A program made the translations under genes and the position numbers. Below, piece by piece: positions 1 to 12,616 of a DNA stretch of 64,000 nt. The DNA is from Polytrichum commune (lineage: Eukaryota; Streptophyta; Polytrichopsida; Polytrichales; Polytrichaceae). The number at the start of each line of letters is the position of its first letter. Within the stretch, counting starts at the first letter, position 1. The stretch is taken from positions 4,652,001 through 4,716,000 of the forward strand of contig OX485809.1 in the NCBI GenBank assembly GCA_950295325.1, in the 5' to 3' direction. The notes beneath the pieces are model-generated. The model was not told the origin of the DNA, made no database searches, and saw nothing but the letters and a program-made list of their open reading frames with translations.

Positions 1-2562
1 AGTGTTGAATTTGCCCCCTCGAGAGCTAGGTTAATAGGTTGGAGCGCATCCACTCCATAAGCCACCACGAAAGACCACCCCTTGGTAGCCAAGTGCGTGG
101 CTACATTGCAATTACACTCCGCTCGACTCACATAGTCCGCCCAATCTCCTTGGTCCGCCCCCACCAAGTTCCTCAAGTATTGCTTCAAGACTCCATTCAC
201 ACGCTCCGCTTTCCCATCCATTTGGGAATGCAAGGCCGTGTTGAACCTTAGTTTCATTCCGACCTCCTTAGTGAAATGCATTGAAAATGCACTTGTGAAC
301 TTTGGATCTTGATCCCACACAATCACTCTTGGCAACCTGTGGTGCCTCAACCATCCTTTGAGAAAAGGCTATGCGGTCTCCAACGCGGTGGCAGTTTCCA
401 CAATTGGCACCATGTGTGCCAACTTGGCAAACCGCTCTACCATCAACAAGATGGCATCATACCCATGTGACTTTGGCAAACTTGTGATCAAATCCATGCA
501 CATACTATGTCATAGCCCCGGCGGGATAGGCAACGGTTGCAAGAAACCGCCTTGCTTTTGGTAAAAGGCTCGGTTCACTTGGCACTTCATTCACGCCTTC
601 ACAAAGTGGGTTATATCATCTTTTATGCACCGCCAATGGTACCTCCTTGACACCATTCTATGGCGGCTTTTTCTTTCTCCCCTATGGCCGGCAATAGGAC
701 TATCATATTCCTCCTTCAAAACCGATAGCCTCAACTTGCCTTGTGGCACATACACCCAACTTTGCTTGCACTTGAACAATCCGTCCACCAACTTAACCTC
801 TTTGAGCACCTTGCTCTTGCGAAGCTCACCTAAAAGCTTTTGTGCTTTGGGGTAGTTAATTTACCCCTCCCGTATCTTGCATCACAAGTTTCCTACGCCG
901 GCACATATTAGCCACAAGGTTTGGATGGTTTTCATTGCTTGGAACTCTTCCGGTCTACTTAGCGCATCCGGCACCACATTTCCACGGTCCAGTTTGTGAA
1001 TCAAATCCACCTTCATAAGCGCCAAACTATCATGCCATCGCAATGACTTGGCGCTCACTTGCGCTTGTATGTCAAAATTCTTTGAGGACATATTATCCAT
1101 GTAGACCTTTGCTTTGTGCGACCCCAAATAGTGTCGCCACATCTTCAAGCAATGCACTACGGCAAAGAAGTTCTTGGTCACGAGTTGGTTGTCTTCTTTG
1201 ACAACCATCGAGCTTCATGCTTCCATATACAATGGCCATCCATCTTACATCAACAATCCGCCATTGGCAAAGTCATTCACCCCCGTATGCACCTCAAAAT
1301 GTTTGTCAAACTCCGCGAACTTGAGCACGGACGGCGAAGAGAACTTGCTCTTAAGCTCCCCAAAAACTTGTGACAAGTATCGTCCCACTCTTGGGATAGC
1401 CATGTCTTCCACAAGTCGGACAAGGTGGGACAACCATCGAGCTTCATGCTCTCATATGCAATGGCCATTCATCTTGCATCAACATCCGCCAATGGTAAAG
1501 TCATTCACCCCGTATGCACCTCAAAAGGTTTGTCAAGCTCCGCGAACTTGAGCACGGGCGGCGAAGAGAACTTGCTCTTAAGCTCCCCAAAGACTTGTGA
1601 CAAGCATCATCCCACTCTTGGGATAGCCATTTCTTCCATAAGTCGGACAAGGTCAGACAACCATCGAGCTTCATGCTCTCATATGCAATGGCCATCCATC
1701 TTGCATCAACATCTGCCAATGGTAAAGTCACTCACCCCCGTATGCACCTCAAAAGGTTTGTCAAACTCCGCGAACTTGAGCACGGACGGCAAAGAGAACT
1801 TGCTCTTAAGCTCCCCAAAGACTTGGTGACAACGTTCATCCCACTCTTGGGATAGCCATTTCTTTTACAAGTCGCACAAGGTTCGACAATCATTGAGCTT
1901 AATGCTCCCATATGTAATGGGCATCCATCTTGGATCACATCCGCCAATGATAAAGTTACTCGTCCCAGTATGCACCTCAAAAGGTTTGTCAAACTCCGCG
2001 AACTTGAGCACAGGCGGCGAAGAGAACTTGGTCTTAAGCTCCTCAAAGACTTGGTGGCAAGGTTCATCCCACTCTTGGAATAGTCATTTTTTGCACAAGT
2101 TGGACAAGGTCGGACAACCATCGAGCTTCATGCTCTTATATACAATGGCCATCCATTTTGCCTCAACATTCACCAATGGTAAAGTTATTCGCCCCCGTAT
2201 GCACCTCAAAGGTTTGTCAAACTCCGCGAACTTGAGCACGAGCGGCGAAAAGAACTTGGTCTTAAACTTCCCAAAGGCTTTGTGGCAAGGCTCATCCCAC
2301 TCTTGGAATAACCATTTCTTGCACAAGCCGGACAAGGTTCGACAACCATGGAGCTTAATGCTCCCATAAGCAATGGTCATCCATTTTGGATCAACATCCG
2401 CCAATGGTAAAGTCCTTCGCCTCCATGTGCACCTCAAAATACTCATGAAAACCCGGAAACTTAACCACATCTTGTGAAGAGAACATGCTCTTGAGTTCCC
2501 CAAAGGCTTGGTGACAAGGCTCATTCCACTCTTGGGATAGCTATTTTTTCCTCAATAAGTTT
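1..2562 (-). pseudogene. Ty3/gypsy retrotransposon pol remnant (RT end, RNase H, integrase)
   Basis: Read on the minus strand from high to low coordinates, this is the second half of a Ty3/gypsy pol. The end of RT and start of RNase H (motifs FEVHTG, FANGGLLM, IAYESMKLDG) lie at about 1200-2560. RNase H continues at 882-1208 with WRHYLGSHKAKVYMDN and PDALSRPEEF. An H2C2 integrase zinc-finger region is at 591-809 (PQGKLRLSVLKEEYDSP, AGHRGERKS). The integrase core follows, with the second Asp in VIVWDQDPKF near 310-330 and the catalytic Glu in DGKAERVNGVLKQYL near 190-230. A readable tail with AYGVDALQPINLALEG reaches base 1, so the element continues left of the window. Frames change several times and gag, protease and most of RT are absent, so it cannot be functional. 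The 228-bp array inside it is listed separately. Confidence in the superfamily is high; exact frame breaks were not all mapped. Confidence 0.85.
1200..2562 (-). repeat. Six tandem ~228-bp copies of the RT/RNase H junction of the gypsy element
   Basis: Near-identical blocks start at about 1200, 1429, 1656, 1885, 2112 and 2341. The landmark GTTTGTCAAACTCCGCGAAC recurs at 1301, 1528, 1756, 1984 and 2212, with a diverged version near 2440. Spacing is 227, 228, 228, 228 and about 228. On the minus strand each unit encodes the end of RT and start of RNase H (QEWDDACHK, LKFAEFDK, MAIAYESMKLDGC). Because 228 is 76 codons, most junctions keep the frame; the 227-base step breaks it once. The last copy loses similarity at about 2550. 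The array probably arose by unequal exchange or replication slippage inside one inserted element; this origin is inference. Confidence 0.85.
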
Positions 2563-3377
2563 GAGAATTCCCAGCACGCTCCTATTCGCTCCCCGAAGTC
2601 GCCGCCAGTGGATTTCAATCTCTAATCAAGCATTCATGTGGGGAACCTGCCCACATTTCGCCTCCTTCCTACATTGCATTCACTAAACTTATCTCAGTGT
2701 ATCCCCCCTCCGAGTCAGCTCCTTGTTTTTCTTCTCATCATCAACCGTTTTCCCTAATCCAACAAAATTCCCTACGGCGACAAGGCTTTGTCTTCTTGAC
2801 TCTCGCCTTGCCACACCGAACTGGATCCCACTGCCCTTCCTCGCAAGCCCATTGTGAATGCAGCAATAGTAGCAACTGCAACGTCAACAGCCGCAGCTTG
2901 AAATCCTCCTCCCACACTCAATCCATTCCACGGCTCTCCTCCTTTGCTTCACATCGACCTCTTTGTAGCCGCCCCCGCCTTCCTTCGTTCCAGCGCCTCC
3001 TGAATTGAGAGCCATTCCCGAGCCTCACAGGGGACCCCTCCCTAGATCCCGAAATCCAAGGCCTCATCCACAATTTTGAGGAGGGACCCCCTTCAAATGA
3101 ACATAACACTAGCACTAAACGAACAATTAACTGGCCTAAGCCACTTCCCACCTATCATTCCTCACACTTAATTTTAACTCCTTCACTCGTGTTTTTGGTT
3201 TTTACTTTAATAATATTGAGTCTCACAAAGCTTGGCCAACTATAACTTAACACGTAACAAGCTAAACTTAACTAAATCTAAGCTCTTGTTTCTTTTAACT
3301 ACTCACACATACTAAACATTAGATTTTTAATATTTTTAAAGGTTAAGAAGACATGTGGGCACGATCTTGGGCTCACA
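2563..3377 (-). mobile_element. Probable 5' LTR edge and leader of the gypsy element, internally deleted
   Basis: Read on the minus strand, the block begins at 3377 with TGTGAGCCCAAGATCGTGCC, a typical Ty3/gypsy LTR start. The solo LTR at 33095-34472 starts almost the same way (TGTGAGCCCAAAATGGTGCC). The five bases outside the edge are TAACC (3378-3382). No second LTR is visible in the window, and the pol fragment starts abruptly at about 2562, so the LTR end, primer site, gag and protease were deleted or scrambled. The block is more GC-rich between 2700 and 3010 than beyond 3150. No gene was recognised in it. The LTR edge is well supported; the extent of the block is a guess. Confidence 0.45.
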
Positions 3378-3378
3378 T

Positions 3379-5378
3379 AACCAATCACAGATAATTGAGA
3401 CTTGAATGAAATCCATGCCAATTATCAAGAAAACGTTTTTGGTATATTTTGCATCCAAGGAATGATGTGATGAAATGTTATGCTGGAGGATTGATATTTA
3501 GTTGAAATATACCAATCCTCCATTCACTTTCATGCATCACATTGTTAAGCTTGTCATGAGAGGCATTTCTTGCAGATCTTGTGTATCAATGAACAGATTA
3601 CTTAAGATCTAAGGTCTTCAATAATTTGTGTGTCAACCTTGCACATATAGTTCAACAAACATTTTTCCAACACAATGAAACGATGGTCTACCAATGATCC
3701 TGCCGACATGACACCGTCTAACTATCTAATTATCATTACAAGTGGGATATTACAGTAGTAATCTCAAATGTCTTCTGGTCTTATCTATAGAAAGAGTCAC
3801 TCACAATTTTGTGACAGTACCTTCAAAATTTGTGTCCTTTGCATGATGAGTAGCTGTCCATAGTCCACAATGCATAGTTGTTGTGAAGCATCTTTCACAA
3901 AAGGTATCCATTGCTTCAGATGTAGTAATGGATCAATCAACCAATGGTATGTCTTTCTCTTGTCACCCTATGGAATAGATTTTGACTCTAGTCTTGGTTC
4001 AATTTCAATGCGGATTTGGACCAAAAAACGTTAATCCTTCAAAACTTGTACAAATTAATTCATAGGACCTAAACTTTAGAGAAAACTTAGAGATGCAATA
4101 CAATAGGTATAATGACATTTTAGTACATATATAGCATGGAAGGATACATCATTAAGTGTAGATTTGATGTTTTTGAAGTGTTGCCTAGTTCATTAAGGTA
4201 TGGCAAAATTGGGATTTGTAGGCTTAGTTGGCGACATAATGCGCACTATATTGGTGGATGCATTATCCTATAGTGTTGGAGAAATTTTTCACCATGTGGT
4301 GGATGAAAAATGTAGATGACATGTTTGTGTTGCTTCCCATGTGCTTCCACACTCCTCAGGTTTGGTGTTTTGAGGGGTTGCACATCCGTTTGTTGCGTTC
4401 ATGGTTGGGTGCTTTGAGGATTAGGTGCAATAATTTCTTCAAGGTTGCTTCAAGGTTCAAGGGTGCTTGGTGCTCTCCTTTGATTTTTATTTGTTAAAAT
4501 TGCTCTTGGAGCGGTTTCATGCTAGATTTCCACACCTACTTGGCAATTGCACCACCACAATTATCCACATCTTAATATAGTTAACTTTCCAACTATGGGA
4601 AGAAAAAAAAAAACTTATATTGTGACTTGTCCGTTAGTGTAGAGGAGAGAGTTGATTTGGGTGACACTTAGTGATCCTACAAACATAAACAAATATTTCA
4701 TGTCTCTTTGTATTTACAAAATAATAGTTGTACGTCATCTTGTCATTCATCCATTGAAAAATCCCTTATAGCATGAATCATACTAGGCATGTTGGCAAGA
4801 ATAATTTGAAAGCACCATTTGAATGGTGCTAATGCAAATACCATCCTTTAATAATACTAGTGGTAATATCTTGTGACTCACCATCCCTATGCTCGTTATT
4901 GAACTCATTTTCTAACAATTGCACTTCCACCTCTAGAATGGGTCCTACTACATGGAGTGACATCACATGACACAATAGAATATACATGTAGAACATATTT
5001 GCAGATGACATTTTTAAACTTGAAATCGCTATAATAAAATTCGTGTAGTGCAATTTTTTCATTTTCCAAACATTGTCGTCAACATCATGCAATCCCTCTA
5101 CAATAAAAACAAATACACCTTGCATTTTAATAAAACATATGGGCAAGTCAACACCAGTATGCATGTGAACAGTCTCAACTCAAACATTGAAATTATATGA
5201 CCAAATAGAATCTCTTGTCCTTAGCCTACACATGAGAAAAGGAAATGATTGGAGGGGGTGCTATATCTTGTATCCAACCCTTGAAATAATTGCAGTCGCC
5301 GATTGAGATTTGGTGATGAGGTTTGCAGGATTAGGGCTTCAGAAAAGACATGGTGATAACCCTCGGTCCTAGAGTAAC
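3379..5378. repeat. Duplicated 3' flank of TNL copy A (matches 52934-54902)
   Basis: From AACCAATCACAGATAATTGA at 3379 to the end of the TNL gene, this stretch matches 52934-54902 closely, with small indels and scattered substitutions and in the same order and orientation. It is non-genic as far as I can see. An open frame on the minus strand at 4829-5164 (with HVVGPILEVEVQLLEN) has a counterpart at 54272-54526, but the two end differently: codon TAG in A is TCG in B. I recognise no family for it. A diverged relative of the first 130 bases lies at about 45480-45610, so part of this flank belongs to a dispersed repeat. Confidence 0.85.
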
Positions 5379-8300
5379 TCACCCAAGCCCAATATACGCA
5401 CCCACTAGCCTACTAAATCCCATGGCCTCAGTCCCTACTAATTTGGTCGTTGGTCCTGGAGAAAGGCTCCAAATATTTTCCACGTCTCGGATTGCAAAAC
5501 CTTTGCCAAGAAAGTAGCCAGCTACATATGGGAAATGAAAGTCTTTCTCCTCCCATCCCCATTCCTTCCATGTTTGCCAACCTTTGTATTCAAAATGTAT
5601 TTGGGAAAGATAAAACATTATCTTATGTCTCTTAAAGTCCAACCCATATGACCTATTTGAGTCGCCGTATGGGCTACCCGCAATCAATATTGGTTCCAAC
5701 ACTTGCAATCCTTGAAGCATATGAATGTCGTCCTCATATAACTCTACTCCAGTGCAACTTAGGTCTAGCACCTTTAGGTTTGTCAGTTTACTCATGTCTG
5801 ACAACTGACATAGCGATTCACACTCCTGCAAATTGATAGATGTCAGTGCACGTAAATCTCCAAGGCCTTGCAAACTAGTCAGTTGCCTGTTCTCAGAGGC
5901 CTTGATAACTTCTAATTGCTCCAACCCATTGAGGTTCGGTATCTTTGTTATGCACGAACCAAAAATGTTCAACTCACGAAGACACTGAAGCACACTAAGA
6001 GTAGGAAGCTTGGACAATCGTTTGCAATAAGCTAAACATAATGATTTCAAACCAACCAAGCCGTCCAATCCTGGAACTTCATCTATATCCAACCAACTAC
6101 ATCGTAGTGTATGAAGGCGCTTCAGAGCAGTAAGGCTCGGCAGCTTCGAAAGTTTCTCGTTCGAATCCAAGACCAATGATAGTAAACCAACCAAGCGGTC
6201 TAGTCCACAAACTTCAACCAATTCCGGACACCCACCTATATAGAGCGATTGTAGGCTGTTGGGCCCTAATCTCACAATTTTCAACTCGTCCATCATGGAA
6301 AGCTCCACTTTTTGCAGGCATGTACAGCTCCTCAAATCCAAGTCTGAAGTGTAAACATTCCTGAGCTTGAGCGATACCAAGTTGGTGCACAAAGCAAGGA
6401 CGTCCTGCTCAAACACAATACCAACATTCAAATCCAGAACTTTAAGTGTTGCTGGTAATTGGCCTACATAACCTCCACCATGGCTTCCGCTACCAACAAT
6501 CTTATAATATGTCAAGGATTTCAGCCCTTCCAAGCCCTCAATTGAAAGCCCGAATGAAGAATAACCAAGTCTTGTTTCCACAGTTAAGCTTCTCAACCGA
6601 ATGAGGTCTTTGATATTCAAATCACTCCATATATTGTTCTCAAAATATAGCTTCAAGACCACAAGGTTCGTGCAATATTTCCATTTGATCGTTGTTAGAC
6701 TCGTAATCCCGGATATCTTCATGTATATATAAGTCTCTGAAATACAAACTCGTGTCAACTTCTTCCAACTATTCATTGGCTCCTCCTCCAGCTCTGTAGG
6801 AAGTGCATCCCTACCATACACCCACCTCCGCTCCTCCATGTCCAAGTCCATTAATTTCCCTTGCGCTTCCAATCTTGCAAACTCAACATACAAATCATGT
6901 ATGCTCACTTCCCCAGACCTCGTCTCGGCATGCTCCAACAAGGCACTATCCACCAAATGCTGCAACTGCAATTCCATTACAAAACAATCACAATATAATC
7001 CATCAAACATGGGCATGAAATTTCCATGGAAACCCTTCAATCATTGAATCCAAAATCCCTAGAAACTTCTTGTTCTCATGCTTAACCATATTCACACTTT
7101 CATCATAGTTCAACCTATCTCCCCAACGATTATGGTGTTTTACAAACGTAAGCTTGTGAATTGTCATTTTGCATGTTCACCAAGGATTGCTCGTCAATCT
7201 CAAAGGAGCTGCAATCCAAGAAATATTTTGTCAATTAATACAAAACAATGAAAACTTATATTGAGATGCTAAGATGAATTAAGATTTATTATATTGATAT
7301 TCATGTTTGGACTTGAGGCATCAAAGAAGGGGATTGACTACATACCCAATTTTCAATCACTTCCTTCTTCTTATTGTGAACAAGACACAACCACTCCATC
7401 AAATCCACCCTGAAACCAAACTCAGTTTTGGCGGAGAACACAGCTAAATCCATAAATAACTCTTGCTCCCCTTTAGGCAATCGGTCGAAATTGCTTCTAA
7501 GAATGTTGAATAAAGGATTTTTTGGTTCTTCCAAATAGCTGGAGTCTTTGAGTTTTGGTAAGTCCTTCATCCAAACCGAAGGTTCTTTACCTCCATATTG
7601 TAGGAAAACACCCAAGGCTTTCAATGATAATGGATGATAATGCGAACCTCGACCTTCGCCCTTGCCAAAGTAACAACTTTTGATACACTCCTCAATAGCA
7701 TCCACATCTTCCGTATTTTCAAAAAAAATTCCATTTGTTGCATGGTACAAAAACATATTCCTTGCATCATCCTTATCAAGTTCTGGCATCTCAAAACATG
7801 CACCTTCATCCACGTTAAGACTTATGAGAGTCTTTCTTAAGCGGGATGTTATAATCACCCAACTTCCCTCAACAAAAGGTGCTCGAAGAAATAATTTCCC
7901 TTGTTGCAATGAATCATAATCATCCCAAACGTTGTCTATGGTTAGGAAGGATTTTTGTTTCCAAATCTCGGATTTCAAAAGGACGTCTTCACACTGCAAA
8001 TACACCCAAATCATGAGTGGAAGGCACAGTTAAAGGCTTTGGGTTCCAACAAATTGTACTTCTTCTCCTAGAATATAAACAAATGTCAATAGAATGCTAA
8101 GGACATTAAACGCACAAAACAACATCAAGTGAAACATTGGGAGTTGCGTCCTAAGTTGCCTTTATTTGCGTATAATCTTGAGGTAAGCAATAGTTGTCTT
8201 ACTAACTCAGGAAGCTCGCAATCTTAACATTGGATTCATCAAATTGTTTATGACTTTAAAGAACAAATACCTTGTCCTCCCCCACTTCTTGAACAACCTC

Positions 8301-9926
8301 CGCACTTGTATTTGTCAATGCGGTCAATACCTTCTTTACTAACTCATGTTTACTTTGCTTTCCCAATTCCACGTGGCACACCTTCCCATCAAATTCTCCA
8401 TCCATTTCGTTACACATCATCTTGCAAATTTGAGTCTTTCCCAGTCCGCCCACACCATACAAGCCAATCACACGAACGCCTGGGATCTTGGTGGAATTTG
8501 GAGTGTTTCCAAAATGTTGTCGTATAACCTATGGAAGTCACATTATAATTAATGTCCACCAAATTAGACATCTATGTTAGTTTGAAGGGCTTAAACTAGA
8601 AGTATTTTAGTGAAATTGAATTATTGTGCTCACAGCGGAAAGAAACAACAAATGCAATTCATACAAAATTTAGTTAGTGGTTCCAAAACTTGGCATTTAT
8701 CATGTTATATTGAACAAACAAATTCTTGTTGAAGACCAACATCATGATTAAAGATCGTAAACTAGGTTCCAATATTGTTGCAAAGTCAACATTGATTGAT
8801 CCAAATTGTAGCATTGAGACATCATACATCATCCCCTCGTCGAAAGGTCAAATTACAAACTAGAATCTTTGACATAACATTTTCGAACCAATCTCCGAAA
8901 ATAAGTGTTCCAAGTGAAAAAAAAGTACATGCATGGAATGATTGAGAATTATATGTTTTGCGTTGATAATCGCTTTTATTTCATTCTATCCAAGTGAACC
9001 AAACTCATTTTCTACTCATAGTCATCATAGCTTAGATTTGGAACGTACATGTACATTGATAGTTGAGGTCTAACTAACAAATTATGGCTGACAAAGATCC
9101 ACCAAGAATCAATCTTTGAAAATATCATCAATAATATTACCTGGCATAATTTTGAACGCCCTTGAACATGTGATTCATCATATTTAATGTCTGATGGAAT
9201 TGACTTGCAAATATTTGAAACAACCTCTTTTCGATAAGCAACAACTTCTTTTGATTGTCGGTCATACACCAAACCATTGAAAGCACCAAACCGCCTGATA
9301 CATTCTTTCCATTCAGCCACTTTAATTCGTTTATCATCTTTGGCCATCCCCTCCCACATTGTGGACCATTTCTTTCGTGTACGACTATCGGAAAATTCTC
9401 CCACATTGAGCCCAAAAAATAAAGGAAGAATCTTCAAAGTAGGATCTTTCTTAGTTGCTTGCATAAAGCCATTGAGTTCAATCATTGGCCACTTTGATGT
9501 AAAGTACTCTTCAGAAACCACCACCACCATCATTTTGCATTGTGCTACAGCAGCTTTGATGAGGTCTGGAAACCTCTCTCCCTTGGGCAAGCTTGAAGGT
9601 CGTTTGTCAAAAAATGGATAGCGATGGCGGCTCTCGAGGTCCACACACAATTGTTCTACAAATTCTTTTTGCGCTCCACTATGGCTCAAGAATATTTTAT
9701 GATGTTGGAGCAATATTGGGTCCTCCTGCTTGACATGAATTGACCTGTGTTGGCAAGCGAAAGGCATTTCAAAATTTACAAGGTGCAAAATACATTGAAG
9801 CCACACAAGGACAAATACATGACCATATAATGAAAGAATAGGAAAATACGAAAACTCCTTATTAATCATACAACCAACTTGATGGATTGACCTGTCTATC
9901 TTCTTTCTGTTGTTAGATGTAGCCAT
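5379..9926 (-). CDS. TIR-NB-LRR (TNL) immune receptor gene, copy A, five-exon model
   Basis: Predicted intracellular immune receptor. My model joins 9926-9892, 9744-9141, 8528-8271, 7993-7346 and 7034-5379; every intron is GT-AG and the frame is kept (3201 nt, 1066 aa). The start is ATG at 9926. TIR, about residues 28-165: FLSHSGAQK, then SKWPMIEL with the conserved catalytic Glu at about 101. NB-ARC: P-loop GVGGLGKT at 238-245, kinase-2 FLTIDNVWD near 316-324, RNBS-B GSWVIITSR, and a GLPLA-like HPLSLKALG. I saw no clear MHD motif. The LRR exon (516-1066) has at least ten repeats of LxxLxxLxxL type, then a non-LRR tail with WKEWGWEEKDFHFPYV. Two joins are uncertain. The first intron (147 nt) is flanked by a direct repeat and is also open if retained, adding 49 residues. 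The last acceptor, TTGAAG at 7035, lacks a pyrimidine tract. A pseudogene is possible if that join is wrong. Confidence 0.8.
7035..7345 (-). other. Intron 4 of TNL copy A / unresolved hinge
   Basis: The donor is TGG followed by GTATGTAG at 7345. An inner candidate acceptor (GATTGCAG, near 7205) fits a classical splice site better, but reading on from it meets stop codons. Relative to copy B, copy A carries 16 extra bases here (near 7150-7170) and lacks one T in a T run at about 7040, so coding through this stretch is not conserved. Both copies are in frame only if the LRR exon starts after TTGAAG (7034 in A) or TTTGAAG (62887 in B). I therefore treat the hinge as intron, with moderate confidence. 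Confidence 0.45.
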
Positions 9927-12616
9927 CTTCAAACTGAATGTTTATTCAAAAAGTGGTGTAAAAACCTGCAAAACCAACCATGTCATTGGTAAATGACTAG
10001 ACTTCAGTCTCCTACATAGACCAAACAACACAACTCTACTAATGTGCACCATAAACAAATAAATTATATTTGAGAGATACATTATCAACAAGTTTCGATT
10101 GATCAAGTCACATAGTTTTGCAAGGATCAAAGCTTAACAAGATGGCTTGCACAGCCATTCAAACATTACAAACTCTGCATGCTCTAGTGCATAGAGATTT
10201 CAAGGTAGGTTGCCCCGAAACCAGAAAGGTAGAGACAGTTGGGGTCCCCTCTGTACCACTCTACCCAAGAGTGAATCAAATAAAACCAGACCAATATTTT
10301 TCAAAGATAACCGTCCCTTGGAATTTAAATTGTTGTCCTATGGCTGTGACTGGGAGTAGAGTATTCTCTTGTTAAAAACCATCGGTTAACATGTAAAGGA
10401 CAACACTTCAGTTCACTTTGCTCAAAACAGGGATCAACGCATTTAACCCTTTAAGGGTTCTCGGGTTTAGACTATGACCTATTAGAGTGTATTCTGTTGA
10501 TTGCAAAGTATCACGATTTCATCCGTGTCATAGTTAAGTGTCACAGTGTTCATCTACTCTTTTCCGTCACATTATCATCATATGTCCACTACCCTTTCTC
10601 ACAAGAAGCAACCATGAAACTTTTACCAATATGTCACCCCTAAGGTAATTTTTGCAAAGCGACCTTTTGGCTAAATGAATGTTGCAATTTGAGTACTTTA
10701 TGAGTTCTCACAAAGTTTGTTTACACTTCACAACTAGAGTGCTCATAAACATAAAATCTTTGAATTAAAGGATTATGATTGCTCGATACATGGTTCCATG
10801 GAACACAGTCAAGGAGCTCAGAGAGAGAGGGAATACGATCAAGGAGAATTCTTTGAAACTAATAGAAAGTGATTTTTGAGGAAGATATCTCCATTGTTTC
10901 TCTAAGCCTAGTCGCAATTGGAATTCATTACAACTTCTCATTTAATACCCATCTTTATGGGTTATGTTCACTTGCAAGATTTATATGATTATCTTCTCTA
11001 TTGATGTTGGTATATAACATAGATTTAAATCTTACTATGCACTTACCTTTTGTATTTCAGCAATTGGAACTTTATTTAGTTGTTATCTTATATCCAGGAG
11101 AAAATCAACACTTTATTCACATGGATGATAACACGTGTTGTATCCATGGCATTCATGTCATATCTTTTAGCCTGAACTCCTTAATTGCATTATGGTATTG
11201 AAAGGATTTCAAAAGTTCAATCCATTGATGGGAACCAACACTTTTGATACAATGAGCTTGAAATGGAAACATATATCTCAAATACATGTTTTGTGCATAA
11301 AGGAGTCCCTCTTGAACCCAAGAGGTGGATGTATAGTTGAAGTTAAAAATAATGTATGTGCGATGCCCCTAGATGAATACCCTACATGCAATTTTCTAGG
11401 CCACATCAAGGGGGAAATGAACAAGGTTATAGGTTTAAGCCTATTTTCCTAAATCTAGATTGGAAACTCTTATTGCATTATAAATAGCCAAGTATATTTA
11501 TAATGTCAAAAAATCAATACCTTGTAGTTAAATGCATTTTGTATCCCCTATCCTTAGATAATACCTTATAAAAGGCAGTATAATCTTACAGTGTTGTTTA
11601 TTGCGTTGTAACATTGTAAGCTTATAATGTCTTGTATAAAGTAGGGAACTCAATGTAAAGTTAGCAACCAAATCAACGAGCATTCCCAATATCATCAACA
11701 AGCATCTGCAATGCAACCTCACCCAAAACAGACGTGAATATTCAGAAGATGGTAAAGACATGTTGATGAAAATCTCCTATGTTGATGAAAATCTCCTTGC
11801 TACACCACATTTGAAAAGTAGGCTGAGGATAATTTCATTGAACGGGCAAGTTTGACTTCTTCCACACCTCATCAGTAAACAAGGCAACAACATCCCCACT
11901 TGCAGCTAACAGGTGATTGCTTGGGATTTTCAAATAACAGATAGAAATACTTTCTAAGAATGTCCACACAGCACTCTCACAGTTGTCCAAACCTCAGACC
12001 ACAACCTTACGACCACAAAAGGTGCATATTTCGTTCACTACTCCGGCGAAACGCACAGGACAAGAGGACAACTATTCAAGGCACCTGTAAGTTTGCTCAA
12101 GATTCAATTACACAAAACAGGTTGCACCTGGAGTTCCTCCAAACTCTAAGAGCTATAAGCATAAAATGCTCTTTTCAGAATTAGACAAAACCTAAAATAT
12201 TGGCCACACCTTGGTCATAGAGCATTGCAGTACTGACTCCCACAAGGAGTTATGCTCGACCAAAGAGCTTGTTGCTCTCAGTTTGCTATTACCCAACGCT
12301 TTTAGATGCAAATGGATCGAACTGCTCCTTTCTTCAACCCTAAGTAGAAAGGATCCTTAAACCCTATGAACCCCCACTGACAAAATAAACCCTACCGAGA
12401 TGGATGGTGTCCGACTCTACACTACCAAAAATACACACCTTTCTGTCATTTAAGATCAATGCATCACATTTCAAGAGCCCTCCAATACTCCTAAAAAAAT
12501 GCAGCTCAAAGAGGCCAACAACTGCGGAAGAAACAAGACTAGCGTCACTATAAGAGAATGGCATCAGGAAGAAAGTCCAAAATGCATGAAAATACAGAGA
12601 TAGCAAGAAATCGTAC
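9927..12616. other. Spacer upstream of TNL copy A; no gene recognised
   Basis: The first 200 bases would hold the TNL promoter, but I see no diagnostic element. The rest is AT-rich with only short, unrecognisable frames (for example 11192-11452 on plus, 12364-12630 on minus). A 20-base direct repeat (TGTTGATGAAAATCTCCTAT and a near copy) lies at about 11760-11800. Nothing else could be supported. Confidence 0.6.

Noticed and set aside
7035-7345. Coding hinge exon starting after GATTGCAG in TNL copy A
   Set aside because: Reading from that acceptor meets stop codons in A, and indels against copy B break the frame; treated as intron.
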